A stretch of 31,641 nucleotides of DNA, taken from assembly GCA_035374585.1 (NCBI GenBank), contig DAOSPF010000038.1, positions 1-31,641 of the forward strand, given 5' to 3'. The notes beneath the pieces are model-generated. The model saw nothing but the letters and a program-made list of their open reading frames with translations, did not search any database and was not told where the DNA came from. Source of the stretch: JAKPQD01 sp029572965 (GTDB lineage: Bacteria > Bacteroidota > Bacteroidia > Bacteroidales > DTGW01). Numbering within the stretch: position 1 is the stretch's first letter; every line of letters begins with the position of its first letter. Both the position numbers and the translations under genes were made by a program. Shown here piece after piece: positions 25,857-31,641 of this stretch.

Positions 25857-25967
25857 TTATTTAGAAAAATACTTTTCTGCAAACTTTATAAACGTTGGCC
25901 AATTGGGAATAACTGTGTGCCCTCCGGCATGCTGTCTGAAAGCTATATCCCCGTCAATTAAAGGGGG
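25857..25967 (-). pseudogene. C-terminal relic of an alpha/beta hydrolase
   Basis: On the minus strand a 36-residue frame ends at TAA 25857-25859 and reads DIAFRQHAGGHT followed by VIPNWPTFIKFAEKYFSK. This looks like the extreme C-terminus of an alpha/beta-hydrolase (esterase-like) protein; the histidine in GGHT would be the catalytic one. A stop at 25968-25970 and unrelated AT-rich DNA lie upstream, so the rest of the gene is gone. It faces the kinase gene, whose stop is only 10 bases away. A deletion joining the kinase and BlaI regions is the simplest origin. Confidence 0.55.
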
Positions 25968-26047
25968 TTAAATAGGAGGGAAAGTTGTGGTGCTTATATT
26001 AGTGAATTGTAAATTTTTATTTTATTATTATGAAATAAAAATTATAA

Positions 26048-26081
26048 TTATAGTATTTAATAAAAAGTTATAGTATATTTG
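26048..26081 (+). promoter_or_regulatory. Promoter of the blaI-M56 operon with repeat operator candidate
   Basis: TATATTTG at 26074-26081 is an exact -7 box, 17 bases before the BlaI ATG. TTATAGTAT occurs twice, at 26048-26056 and 26068-26076, exactly 20 bases apart, and the second copy overlaps the -7 box. That is where an autorepressor such as BlaI would bind. It does not match the staphylococcal TACA-TGTA operator. Confidence 0.5.
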
Positions 26082-26098
26082 TATGTAAATTTTTGATT

Positions 26099-26476
26099 AT
26101 GAAAGAAATTACCAAAGCTCAGGAAGATATATTACAAGCCCTTTGGCAAATTAATGATGGCGCAGTTAGCGATGTGCTTGACATTTTGCCGGAACCAAAA
26201 CCTGCATACAACACGGTTGCGACGGTGATTAAAGTGTTGGAGAAAAAAGGCTACGTTTCGCATAAAACCTATGGTAAGACTAATGTTTATTACCCTTTGG
26301 TTTCAAAGCAGGACTATGCCCGCAATGTTTTGAAAAACTCAGTAAAAGGTTTGTTTAACGGGTCATTCAAACAGGCTGTATCGTTCTTTGTCAGGGAAAA
26401 CAAGGAAGTTAGCTTGGCAGAGCTCGAAGAACTCAGGAATTATATAGAAGAAGAGATTAAGAATAAGAAAAACTAA
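26099..26476 (+). CDS. BlaI/MecI-family transcriptional repressor
   Basis: The 125-residue protein is a winged-helix DNA-binding repressor of the BlaI/MecI/CopY type. The wing-helix segment is AYNTVATVIKVLEKKGYVSHK (about residues 40-60), followed by a C-terminal dimerisation part (SLAELEELRNYIEEE). In the classical system such a repressor is inactivated when a partner membrane peptidase senses an inducer. Here the partner gene starts 3-14 bases downstream. The ATG at 26099 is preferred to the TTG at 26093. There is no beta-lactamase gene nearby, so the regulated target is probably something else, at least this operon itself. Confidence 0.92.
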   Translation: MKEITKAQEDILQALWQINDGAVSDVLDILPEPKPAYNTVATVIKVLEKKGYVSHKTYGKTNVYYPLVSKQDYARNVLKNSVKGLFNGSFKQAVSFFVRENKEVSLAELEELRNYIEEEIKNKKN

Positions 26477-26490
26477 GCCATGGAAAGTTT

Positions 26491-28002
26491 TTGTATTATT
26501 TAGCCGGGTCATCCCTTTGCCTTACCCTGTTTTATTGCGTCTATTATTTTCTTTTCAGTAAAGAAAGCGGACACAGGTTTGTTCGTTTCTACCTGCTTTT
26601 TTCTGTGCTGGTATCATTGCTTTTGCCACTTAGTAGTTATTCTATTCGTCTAAATAATGTATATATAGAAACTCCAAAAACTGAAAGCGCTATAAAATCT
26701 GATATAAAAAACGATAATGTTGCAATTTCTCCTATTAAAGAGGAAGTTTCAGCAGTATATCATTCTCCAGATAAACCTGTGAATTATTGGGTTATTGTTG
26801 TTTGGGCTTATTGGCTGATATCTGCAGTGGTTTTCTTATATTTTATTATTGGAATTATCAATATTTACTGGCATTACAGACAATCTAAAAAGGAACAAAT
26901 CGGGAATGTTGTTATTTTAAGAAATGAAAGCCTAAGTAATTCATTCTCTTTTATGAATTTAATTTTCCTGAACCCAAACGGGCTTTCAGAAAAAGAGACA
27001 GATAGCATTGTAGCACACGAAAATATTCATGTTTCGCAATACCATACCATTGACTTATTGTTGATTGAGCTCGTAGCGGCCGTAATGTGGTTCAATCCTT
27101 TTGTGTGGTTGTTTCGGAAATCATTTAGGCAGGTTCATGAATACCTGGCTGATGAAGGAGTACTCAATATCGGTTTTGACAGGCTCGAATATCAAGCACT
27201 CCTAATCAATCAGGTTGCCCAGGGAAGGCTGTTAAGCCTTGCTTGTAACTTTAATCAATCACTAATAAAAAAGCGTATTATGATGATGACAAAAATTAAA
27301 TCGGGCAACAAAGCAAAATTAAAACTTTTGGCTATTGTTCCGCTCACTTTAGGGTTATTTCTGATGATTGCCTGTGCCAATGGGCACAATATAAATAAAG
27401 TAACTGCTGTAGAAACGGTTCGTATGAATGTGCTTTACCTTGGAGTTGATAACCCTATAAAAATTGCAGCTTCGGGTTATGATCCTTCGGAACTTGATGT
27501 AACAATTGACAATGGAAAAATTTTCGGTAAGAATGGACAGTATATAGTGCGTCCGGAAAAAGATGGGCAGGCTTGGCTTACTGTTAGTTGTAAAGGGAAG
27601 GTTGTTCAGTTGACATCGTTTAGAGTGAAAATTGTTCCTGACCCGGCAGCAATGATTCCAGTTCAAGAACAATCTGGATATCTTTTTAGAATGCTGAAGA
27701 GTGGAGAAATTTCAAAAAAGGAATTACTTTCCGCTACAGGCCTAATGGCCGGAATGGAGAATTTCGATTTTGATATAGAATTTAAGGTTGCGTCTTTTGT
27801 ATTGAGTGTTACAGTCCCTAATTCTATGGAGGTTAAAGAAGAAATTTCCAACTCGGAGAAGTTTTCGAAAGGTCAAATTGATTTAATCAAATCATTGGTT
27901 GTAAACCAAAAACTTACAGTTGAGAATATTACTGTTGTTGGGTCTGATGGCACCAAAAGAAAACTAAGTCCTTTAGTCTTTACTATTGTGGCTGATAAAT
28001 AA
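26491..28002 (+). CDS. BlaR1-like M56 membrane metallopeptidase fused to a GldM-like C-terminal domain
   Basis: Membrane helices at about residues 5-22, 32-48 and 100-124 precede a cytosolic M56 zinc peptidase with HENIH at 176-180 (HExxH) and HEYLADE at 216-222, then a helix at about 279-297. The C-terminal 195 residues are not a penicillin-binding domain. They read like the C-terminal part of the gliding/T9SS motor protein GldM: RMNVLYLGVDNPIKI, FRVKIVPDPAA, then LMAGMENFDFDIEFKVASF and ITVVGSDGTKRKLSPLVF. The frame-intact start is a TTG at 26491. A better start, ATG 26480, three bases after the blaI stop, is out of frame by one T in a five-T run (it would read MESFLYYLAG). The partner repressor is BlaI-like. 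Sensing an envelope or T9SS condition is inference. Confidence 0.85.
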   Translation: MYYLAGSSLCLTLFYCVYYFLFSKESGHRFVRFYLLFSVLVSLLLPLSSYSIRLNNVYIETPKTESAIKSDIKNDNVAISPIKEEVSAVYHSPDKPVNYWVIVVWAYWLISAVVFLYFIIGIINIYWHYRQSKKEQIGNVVILRNESLSNSFSFMNLIFLNPNGLSEKETDSIVAHENIHVSQYHTIDLLLIELVAAVMWFNPFVWLFRKSFRQVHEYLADEGVLNIGFDRLEYQALLINQVAQGRLLSLACNFNQSLIKKRIMMMTKIKSGNKAKLKLLAIVPLTLGLFLMIACANGHNINKVTAVETVRMNVLYLGVDNPIKIAASGYDPSELDVTIDNGKIFGKNGQYIVRPEKDGQAWLTVSCKGKVVQLTSFRVKIVPDPAAMIPVQEQSGYLFRMLKSGEISKKELLSATGLMAGMENFDFDIEFKVASFVLSVTVPNSMEVKEEISNSEKFSKGQIDLIKSLVVNQKLTVENITVVGSDGTKRKLSPLVFTIVADK

Positions 28003-28009
28003 ATTCTAT

Positions 28010-28043
28010 AAACGCTTTGCTTTTCTGAAAAAGCAAAGCGTTT
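28010..28043. terminator. Bidirectional terminator between the M56 and nitroreductase genes
   Basis: AAACGCTTTGCTTTT (28010-28024) and AAAAGCAAAGCGTTT (28029-28043) form a perfect 15-bp stem with a 4-base loop. It ends in T on the plus strand (TTTTA). It sits between convergent genes and touches the nitroreductase stop codon, so it can serve both. Confidence 0.8.
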
Positions 28044-28687
28044 TACTTCGGGTATCCTACGGGGTGCGCAATTATAACCCTTTGCCTGCTAGAAAGATGA
28101 AGTAAACTATCGATTTTAGGCCTGTTAATCCACCCAACAGCAACAGTAGCAAGGTTTTCGGATGCACAATACAGATAGATGTTCTGACTGATATAGCCTG
28201 CATCTATGGTTTCATAATCATTTCGCGTGGTATCGCCTTCAAAGGCTTTATTCAAATCGGCAACAAGAATAAGAGTAAGCGGTACAATCTTATGAAAATC
28301 CTGGTCACCAATTTCGGCACGGATGTCTTTATCTGATTGCTTAATAAGTTTTTGGTTGTCAGCGTCAAAAAGGTAAACCCCCGATTTCATCGCTACATAA
28401 ATGTCCAACTCTTGTCTGTTCCTTGCAGTTGGGGCTGTATGCCTTTTTTCGGCCGGCCGGTTTATGCCATTGGCAGCCCACAGCAGGTCTGAAATTTGCT
28501 GTAATGACAGCTCTTTGTCAGAAAAGTCGCGGGTTGTTTTTCTATCACGCAAAGCAAGCATAAGAGGCTTGCCGCCTTTGATTTGTGGCGCTGGCAAATT
28601 GTCAATACTGGCCGATGGCTGCTGATTGTTAGTGCACGAAATAGCTGTAAATATTACAACTGTGGCAAATAGTTTTATAAATTTCAT
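28043..28687 (-). CDS. Nitroreductase-fold lipoprotein (SagB-like)
   Basis: The 214-residue protein has a lipoprotein signal (FTAISC, Cys18) followed by an FMN-binding nitroreductase-type fold. Family features are the RDRKTTRDFSDKELSLQQISDLLWAANGINR segment (48-78), where the Arg residues contact the FMN phosphate, and YISQNIYLYCASENLATVAVGW toward the end (about 168-189), with IIAHPVGYPK at the C-terminus. The reaction would be FMN-dependent reduction or dehydrogenation of an unknown substrate. Export of such an enzyme as a lipoprotein is unusual, since FMN must be bound outside the cytoplasm. It ends in the shared terminator and is followed upstream by a separate minus-strand gene 60 bases away. 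Confidence 0.85.
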   Translation of the reverse strand: MKFIKLFATVVIFTAISCTNNQQPSASIDNLPAPQIKGGKPLMLALRDRKTTRDFSDKELSLQQISDLLWAANGINRPAEKRHTAPTARNRQELDIYVAMKSGVYLFDADNQKLIKQSDKDIRAEIGDQDFHKIVPLTLILVADLNKAFEGDTTRNDYETIDAGYISQNIYLYCASENLATVAVGWINRPKIDSLLHLSSRQRVIIAHPVGYPK

Positions 28688-28721
28688 GATTTGTTTGATT
28701 TATAAATTAAAGTATTTCTAT

Positions 28722-28756
28722 TTCTTGGTTCTTGACTCTTGATTCTTTATTCTTTA
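28722..28756. repeat. Five tandem 7-bp repeats, TTCTTGA-like
   Basis: Five heptamers lie head to tail: TTCTTGG, TTCTTGA, CTCTTGA, TTCTTTA and TTCTTTA. The last overlaps the stop codon and final codons of the epimerase gene on the minus strand. Slippage here could alter that C-terminus. Confidence 0.6.
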
Positions 28757-29769
28757 ATTAGCCTCTTTTCTTCCAAATACACCTTTGCCGTATCTTTTAC
28801 AGATTGGGCTATTGGAGTAAATTTAAACCGCAAAGTATCGGTAATCTTCTTATTAGAATAGGCATGAGAACTGAAGCCACTATCTACTGTTTCGCGGGTT
28901 ATTTGTGGTGCTTTCCCTGTAATTTTCGACAAAATCCAGATGGCACGCCATCCAAACTCAGCCATCCAGCGACTTACCTCAATGGAAGGGGCTTTTTTGC
29001 CCAATGAATGGGCGACAAGGCTGAAGAAATCTTTGTAACTCAGGTTTTCAGAGTTTAATATAAAACGTTCCCCTTTAATGGACGAATTGGTAAGCATAAT
29101 CATGACATTTACCACGTCACGTACATCTACAAATCCTGATGCGCCCGGGGTATAGAATCTCATTCCTTTATACACGGCATCAAACATGGCTGTGCTGCTT
29201 TTGCCCCATATTCCGGGGCCAACAATAATAGAAGGGTTAACTATTACAGCGCTAAGGCCTTCTTCAATTCCCCGCCAAACCTCCATTTCGGCATGGAACT
29301 TACTTACCGAATACGTCGAACGCTCTTTAGATGGTGTCCATATCATTTCTTCGTTGATAAGCTCGCCATTGCCAGCGTGGCCTATTGCTGCAACAGAACT
29401 CATATAACACAAGCGTTTCACCCCTTTATTAAGGCAGGCATTTACTACATTGGCAGTACCATTGATGTTATTTTCCAGCATCCGTCGTTTCCCAGACGAG
29501 GAAAATGACACCTGTGCCGCACAGTGATAGACAGTGGAAGCTCCTTCGAGTATTTCTTCAAGAATAGTAAGGTTTTCAATGTCGCCCTGCACCCATTCGA
29601 TGTGTCGCGAAAGCTTTTCAATATCATCATAGTAGAAAGAAAAGATACGGTAAGCATTATCGATGCTTTCTTTGTTGCGGTACATGGCTTTTACCATGTT
29701 GCCGTTGACGGCAAGTTCATAAATAAGGTGTGCCCCAACCAAGCCTGTGCCTCCCAATACTACTATCAT
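28747..29769 (-). CDS. NAD(P)-dependent epimerase/dehydratase, extended SDR family
   Basis: The 340-residue protein has the Rossmann motif GGTGLVG at 6-12, an NAD-binding acidic segment VQGDIENL near 60-67, catalytic Ser near 124 (YMSSVAAIG) and the YxxxK pair Y153/K157 in YSVSK. VNPSIIVGPG near 177 is common in the dihydroflavonol-4-reductase-like branch of extended SDRs. This branch includes sugar-nucleotide epimerases, sterol/aldehyde reductases and others, so the substrate is open. It is cytoplasmic. It lies 59 bases upstream of the nitroreductase gene on the same strand and may share its transcript. Confidence 0.88.
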   Translation of the reverse strand: MIVVLGGTGLVGAHLIYELAVNGNMVKAMYRNKESIDNAYRIFSFYYDDIEKLSRHIEWVQGDIENLTILEEILEGASTVYHCAAQVSFSSSGKRRMLENNINGTANVVNACLNKGVKRLCYMSSVAAIGHAGNGELINEEMIWTPSKERSTYSVSKFHAEMEVWRGIEEGLSAVIVNPSIIVGPGIWGKSSTAMFDAVYKGMRFYTPGASGFVDVRDVVNVMIMLTNSSIKGERFILNSENLSYKDFFSLVAHSLGKKAPSIEVSRWMAEFGWRAIWILSKITGKAPQITRETVDSGFSSHAYSNKKITDTLRFKFTPIAQSVKDTAKVYLEEKRLIKE

Positions 29770-29876
29770 GGTTTAATATTTTAATGTCAGTTTTACAAAA
29801 ATTGATATAATATAAGTACTATAACATCAGTTCGATATAAGAGAAGCTGATATTAAAGGCTTTAAATGTAATAGCC

Positions 29877-30036
29877 TTACTTTTGCCTTAAAGCAAAAGT
29901 AACAAAAATTCAAGGCTTGCCGTAAATTGGCTAAAAAAAGCTTTATCGACGGCTCCGGGCAACAACTCGCTTCGCTCAAACAGTTGCCCTCACTTCGCCG
30001 ATAAAGCTTTTTTCTTAACGCCATTTACGTCAGGCC
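29877..30036. repeat. Large nested palindromic element
   Basis: A small hairpin TTACTTTTGC/GCAAAAGTAA (29877-29902) is followed by three concentric inverted-repeat pairs: GGCTTGCCGTAAATTGGC (29914-29931) with GCCATTTACGTCAGGCC (30020-30036); AAAAAAAGCTTTATCG (29933-29948) with CGATAAAGCTTTTTT (29999-30013); and GGGCAAC (29957-29963) with GTTGCCC (29983-29989). The 123-base structure could fold into one long hairpin. A 65-codon minus-strand frame crosses it but is an accident of the repeat. It looks like a REP-type or non-autonomous mobile unit, and I recall similar sequences between genes in other Bacteroidetes. Confidence 0.75.
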
Positions 30037-30203
30037 AATAGTAGAAAAGATTCAATGAAAACGGCGATACCTTTAACAGAAAGATTCCGTTTCATCGCCT
30101 TTTTGTTTGATTTCGGCCGAGAAGCCTAAAGCTTCTATTGTTTGCATATTGCAACATTACAAGGCTTCGAGGGTGGAAGAGTTAAGACGATAAGAGTTTT
30201 TGA

Positions 30204-30229
30204 GCAACTTTTTTCGACAAAAAAGTTGC
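30204..30229. repeat. Perfect 11-bp hairpin in the intergenic region
   Basis: GCAACTTTTTT (30204-30214) pairs with AAAAAAGTTGC (30219-30229) across CGAC. It lies 75 bases past the yhbP-like stop on the minus strand. It may end that transcript but lacks a following T-run. The rest of 30037-30303 holds only weak hairpins such as AGAAGC/GCTTCT near 30119-30135. Confidence 0.55.
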
Positions 30230-30303
30230 AGATAAATAAAGCAAGCATTTTCAAGCCATATATAACAATGCTTTAATCAGGTTTTATTTAAAAAAACTTT
30301 TAA

Positions 30304-30750
30304 TTAACCTTTCTGCCAGGTCAGCTTTTTGCCGAAGCCCAGCGTATTGTCGGTAAATTTAATAAATTCTGGTTCAAAAGCCCATAAGTTCAGGTCCATA
30401 ACAGAGGCATACGGAAACCGCTTCAAATATGCTTTTGAAAGTTGTAAGCCCTGAGTGTCTACTATTATCTTGCCAGACATCTGAACCCCCTGAAGTTTGC
30501 CTATAATTTTGGTTTCTAAAGCTATGGCTACTGAAACTATTTCATTCTTCTCAAATTCCTTAACATGACGTGTTTCTGGCGAAGAAGAGAATATAAGTTG
30601 CAATGGGTCCTCTGAAACAGCATAGAAACAGCTGCAACTCCAGGGAATGTTGTTCTGGCATGTAGCCAGGGTAAGCACATGGTGCTTTTTGATAAATGAA
30701 ACTATTTTTTTATCTGGCAACACAATATTTTGTCCTTCTGAATGGCTCAT
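30304..30750 (-). CDS. yhbP: YhbP-like protein (UPF0306), split-barrel flavin-binding fold
   Basis: The 148-residue protein ends in IKFTDNTLGFGKKLTW, a near copy of the C-terminal signature of E. coli YhbP, and contains WSCSCFYAV, TRHVKEFEKN and GVQMSGKI in the same order. The fold is that of pyridoxamine-phosphate oxidase-like split barrels, which bind FMN, heme or F420; the actual function of UPF0306 is not established. The ATG at 30750 is preferred over 30795: it follows the upstream gene's stop by 13 bases and has AAGAGAGAAA just before it. It is the last gene of a minus-strand operon with the AlbA_2 gene. Confidence 0.85.
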   Translation of the reverse strand: MSHSEGQNIVLPDKKIVSFIKKHHVLTLATCQNNIPWSCSCFYAVSEDPLQLIFSSSPETRHVKEFEKNEIVSVAIALETKIIGKLQGVQMSGKIIVDTQGLQLSKAYLKRFPYASVMDLNLWAFEPEFIKFTDNTLGFGKKLTWQKG

Positions 30751-30763
30751 TTTTCTCTCTTTT

Positions 30764-31414
30764 TCATTTTCCCGAATAAGTAATTTCTTTATCATTAAGG
30801 TTAATGGCTATCATTTCCCGTGCAATCAGGTTAATTAAAGCATCTTCTGTTTGACGTATAGTCAAATGCAACAGGCGCGAAAGTTTTGAAATGGAGACAT
30901 GTTTATAGTCGCTTATATTGGCAAGTATCAATTGTTCTGTTTCTGTAACTTTAGATAATTTAATGTTTTTGTTTCGCTTAATTTTTTGTGCTTCTACATA
31001 AACGCGGTTTGCAACTATATTTTGGTCATTAATCCGAACAATGACAATCCATTTGTTGTTTTCGTCTTTGGCGTAGCAGAGTTTTGGATTTTTCTCAACA
31101 ATGACTTCAAGCACTGTCTTTTGTTCTATGAGCCAGGGCCTGACCACAATGTGAATTTCGGGTTTGCAGTACATCGAGGCTGCGGCTTCTATCATATAAA
31201 ATTCTTCTTCAGACCTGACACCTGCAATGGCACCATTGTCTTTAACGCCAATCAATAAACGCCCTCCTTGCGTATTGGCAAAAGCTACAAGGGTACGGGC
31301 TATTTTTCGCGAATTGCTGATTTCGAATTTAAAATCGAGAGTAGTATGTTCTCCTTCACTAATAAGCTTTTTGATATATGTATAACCTTCTGTTGCCTGA
31401 AAATTCTTGGCCAT
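30764..31414 (-). CDS. AlbA_2-domain protein with C-terminal winged helix
   Basis: The 216-residue protein begins with an AlbA_2 (Schlafen-type, divergent AAA_4) domain, about 15-130: E22...LDFKFE, KIARTLVAFANTQGGRLLIGVKDNGAIAGV. Its C-terminal 65 residues look like a winged-helix DNA-binding domain (ISKLSRLLHLTIRQTEDALINLIAREMIAI). Proteins with this architecture are usually considered transcription regulators, though some have RNA- or nucleotide-related roles. It sits between a DUF2147 gene and the yhbP-like gene, all on the minus strand with short gaps, so it may regulate that group. No signal peptide or membrane segment is present. Confidence 0.82.
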   Translation of the reverse strand: MAKNFQATEGYTYIKKLISEGEHTTLDFKFEISNSRKIARTLVAFANTQGGRLLIGVKDNGAIAGVRSEEEFYMIEAAASMYCKPEIHIVVRPWLIEQKTVLEVIVEKNPKLCYAKDENNKWIVIVRINDQNIVANRVYVEAQKIKRNKNIKLSKVTETEQLILANISDYKHVSISKLSRLLHLTIRQTEDALINLIAREMIAINLNDKEITYSGK

Positions 31415-31430
31415 ATTAATGAAGTTGTTG

Positions 31431-31641
31431 CTAATCTGTTCTAAGGCGCTTTTCTCTGATGCAGATTGTTTCGTGGGCCAGAGCTCTTACGCCTTTTAAA
31501 GATCCTTTAAGTTTCAAAATATCTTTATCTTCCTCAAAATGCAGTTTACAGTTGTAGGTATTCCCACTTTCCGGGTCATAAATGGTACCTACCCACTTAT
31601 TTTTATCCTTCAAAAATACAATATTATCTGAAATTACTAAT
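31431..31641 (-). CDS. DUF2147-family protein, C-terminal part (runs off the window)
   Basis: The minus-strand frame is open to the window edge, so only the last 69 residues are seen. WVGTIYDPESGNTYNCKLHFEEDKDILKLKGS is the characteristic WxGxIYDPxxGxxYxC core of DUF2147 proteins, usually small exported proteins; the signal peptide would lie outside the window. The final segment (RALAHETICIREK) is less typical than the aromatic GRTETW-type ending. The stop lies 16 bases before the AlbA_2 start codon, so the two are probably one operon. Confidence 0.75.
   Translation of the reverse strand, partial: LVISDNIVFLKDKNKWVGTIYDPESGNTYNCKLHFEEDKDILKLKGSLKGVRALAHETICIREKRLRTD

Noticed and set aside
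27001..27250. Beta-lactam resistance locus
   Set aside because: The M56 partner has no penicillin-binding sensor domain and no beta-lactamase or PBP gene is near, so resistance is not supported.
29827..30024. 65-codon minus-strand reading frame
   Set aside because: It is made by the concentric palindrome, has no ribosome site and contains the repeat arms themselves.
1..31641. CRISPR arrays, tRNA or rRNA genes, phage modules, complete insertion sequences
   Set aside because: No regularly spaced repeats, cloverleaf-like sequence, transposase or phage protein was recognised on either strand.

Overview
The window reads as chromosomal DNA of a free-living, probably anaerobic or facultative member of the Bacteroidetes. 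Evidence: AT-rich DNA; several promoters of the Bacteroidetes type (TAnnTTTG at -7 with TTTG about 17-18 bases upstream); hybrid two-component systems ending in an AraC domain; type IX secretion (T9SS) tail domains; a gamma-alpha fused 2-oxoglutarate:ferredoxin oxidoreductase; a GldM-like domain; and A/G-rich ribosome sites. No rRNA, tRNA, CRISPR array, phage module or intact insertion sequence was seen.

Layout. 1-0.7 kb: a class III adenylate cyclase domain without its N-terminal part. 1.1-9.1 kb (minus strand): a compact beta-mannan catabolic cluster, in transcription order GH130 mannosylglucose phosphorylase, AGE-family cellobiose/mannobiose 2-epimerase, GH26 mannanase lipoprotein and a large hybrid two-component regulator. 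Together they would cut mannan to mannobiose, epimerise it to mannosyl-glucose and phosphorolyse that to mannose-1-phosphate and glucose. No SusC/D pair or sugar transporter is present. The GH130 and GH26 promoters carry a matching pair of 11-bp direct repeats at a 21-bp period, placed identically relative to the -33 box, which I propose as the regulator's operator. 9.3-11 kb: a frame-broken T9SS cargo gene and an unknown lipoprotein. 11.1-13.7 kb: thiL facing a chemotaxis-type receptor with no external sensor domain, with a long palindrome between them. 13.9-16 kb: nrfHA for respiratory nitrite ammonification, then a decayed GC-richer fragment. 16.4-19.4 kb: korAB. 19.4-19.6 kb: a nested palindromic element.

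19.8-25.8 kb: a small sensorless histidine kinase, a T9SS-secreted beta-helix/Ig-like protein, and an iron-type alcohol dehydrogenase directly followed by a PAS hybrid kinase. 25.86-25.97 kb: a 36-residue relic of an alpha/beta hydrolase. 26-28 kb: a BlaI-type repressor and a BlaR1-like M56 membrane peptidase whose C-terminal half is a GldM-like domain, a link between antirepressor-type signalling and the gliding/T9SS motor family and the most unusual protein here. 28-31.6 kb (minus strand): a lipoprotein nitroreductase, an NAD-dependent epimerase/reductase, a large nested palindrome, a YhbP-like flavin-fold protein, an AlbA_2 regulator and a partial DUF2147 protein.

The best leads are the proposed mannan operator and the M56-GldM fusion with its BlaI partner. 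All functions are assigned from sequence reading and memory of families, without database searches.
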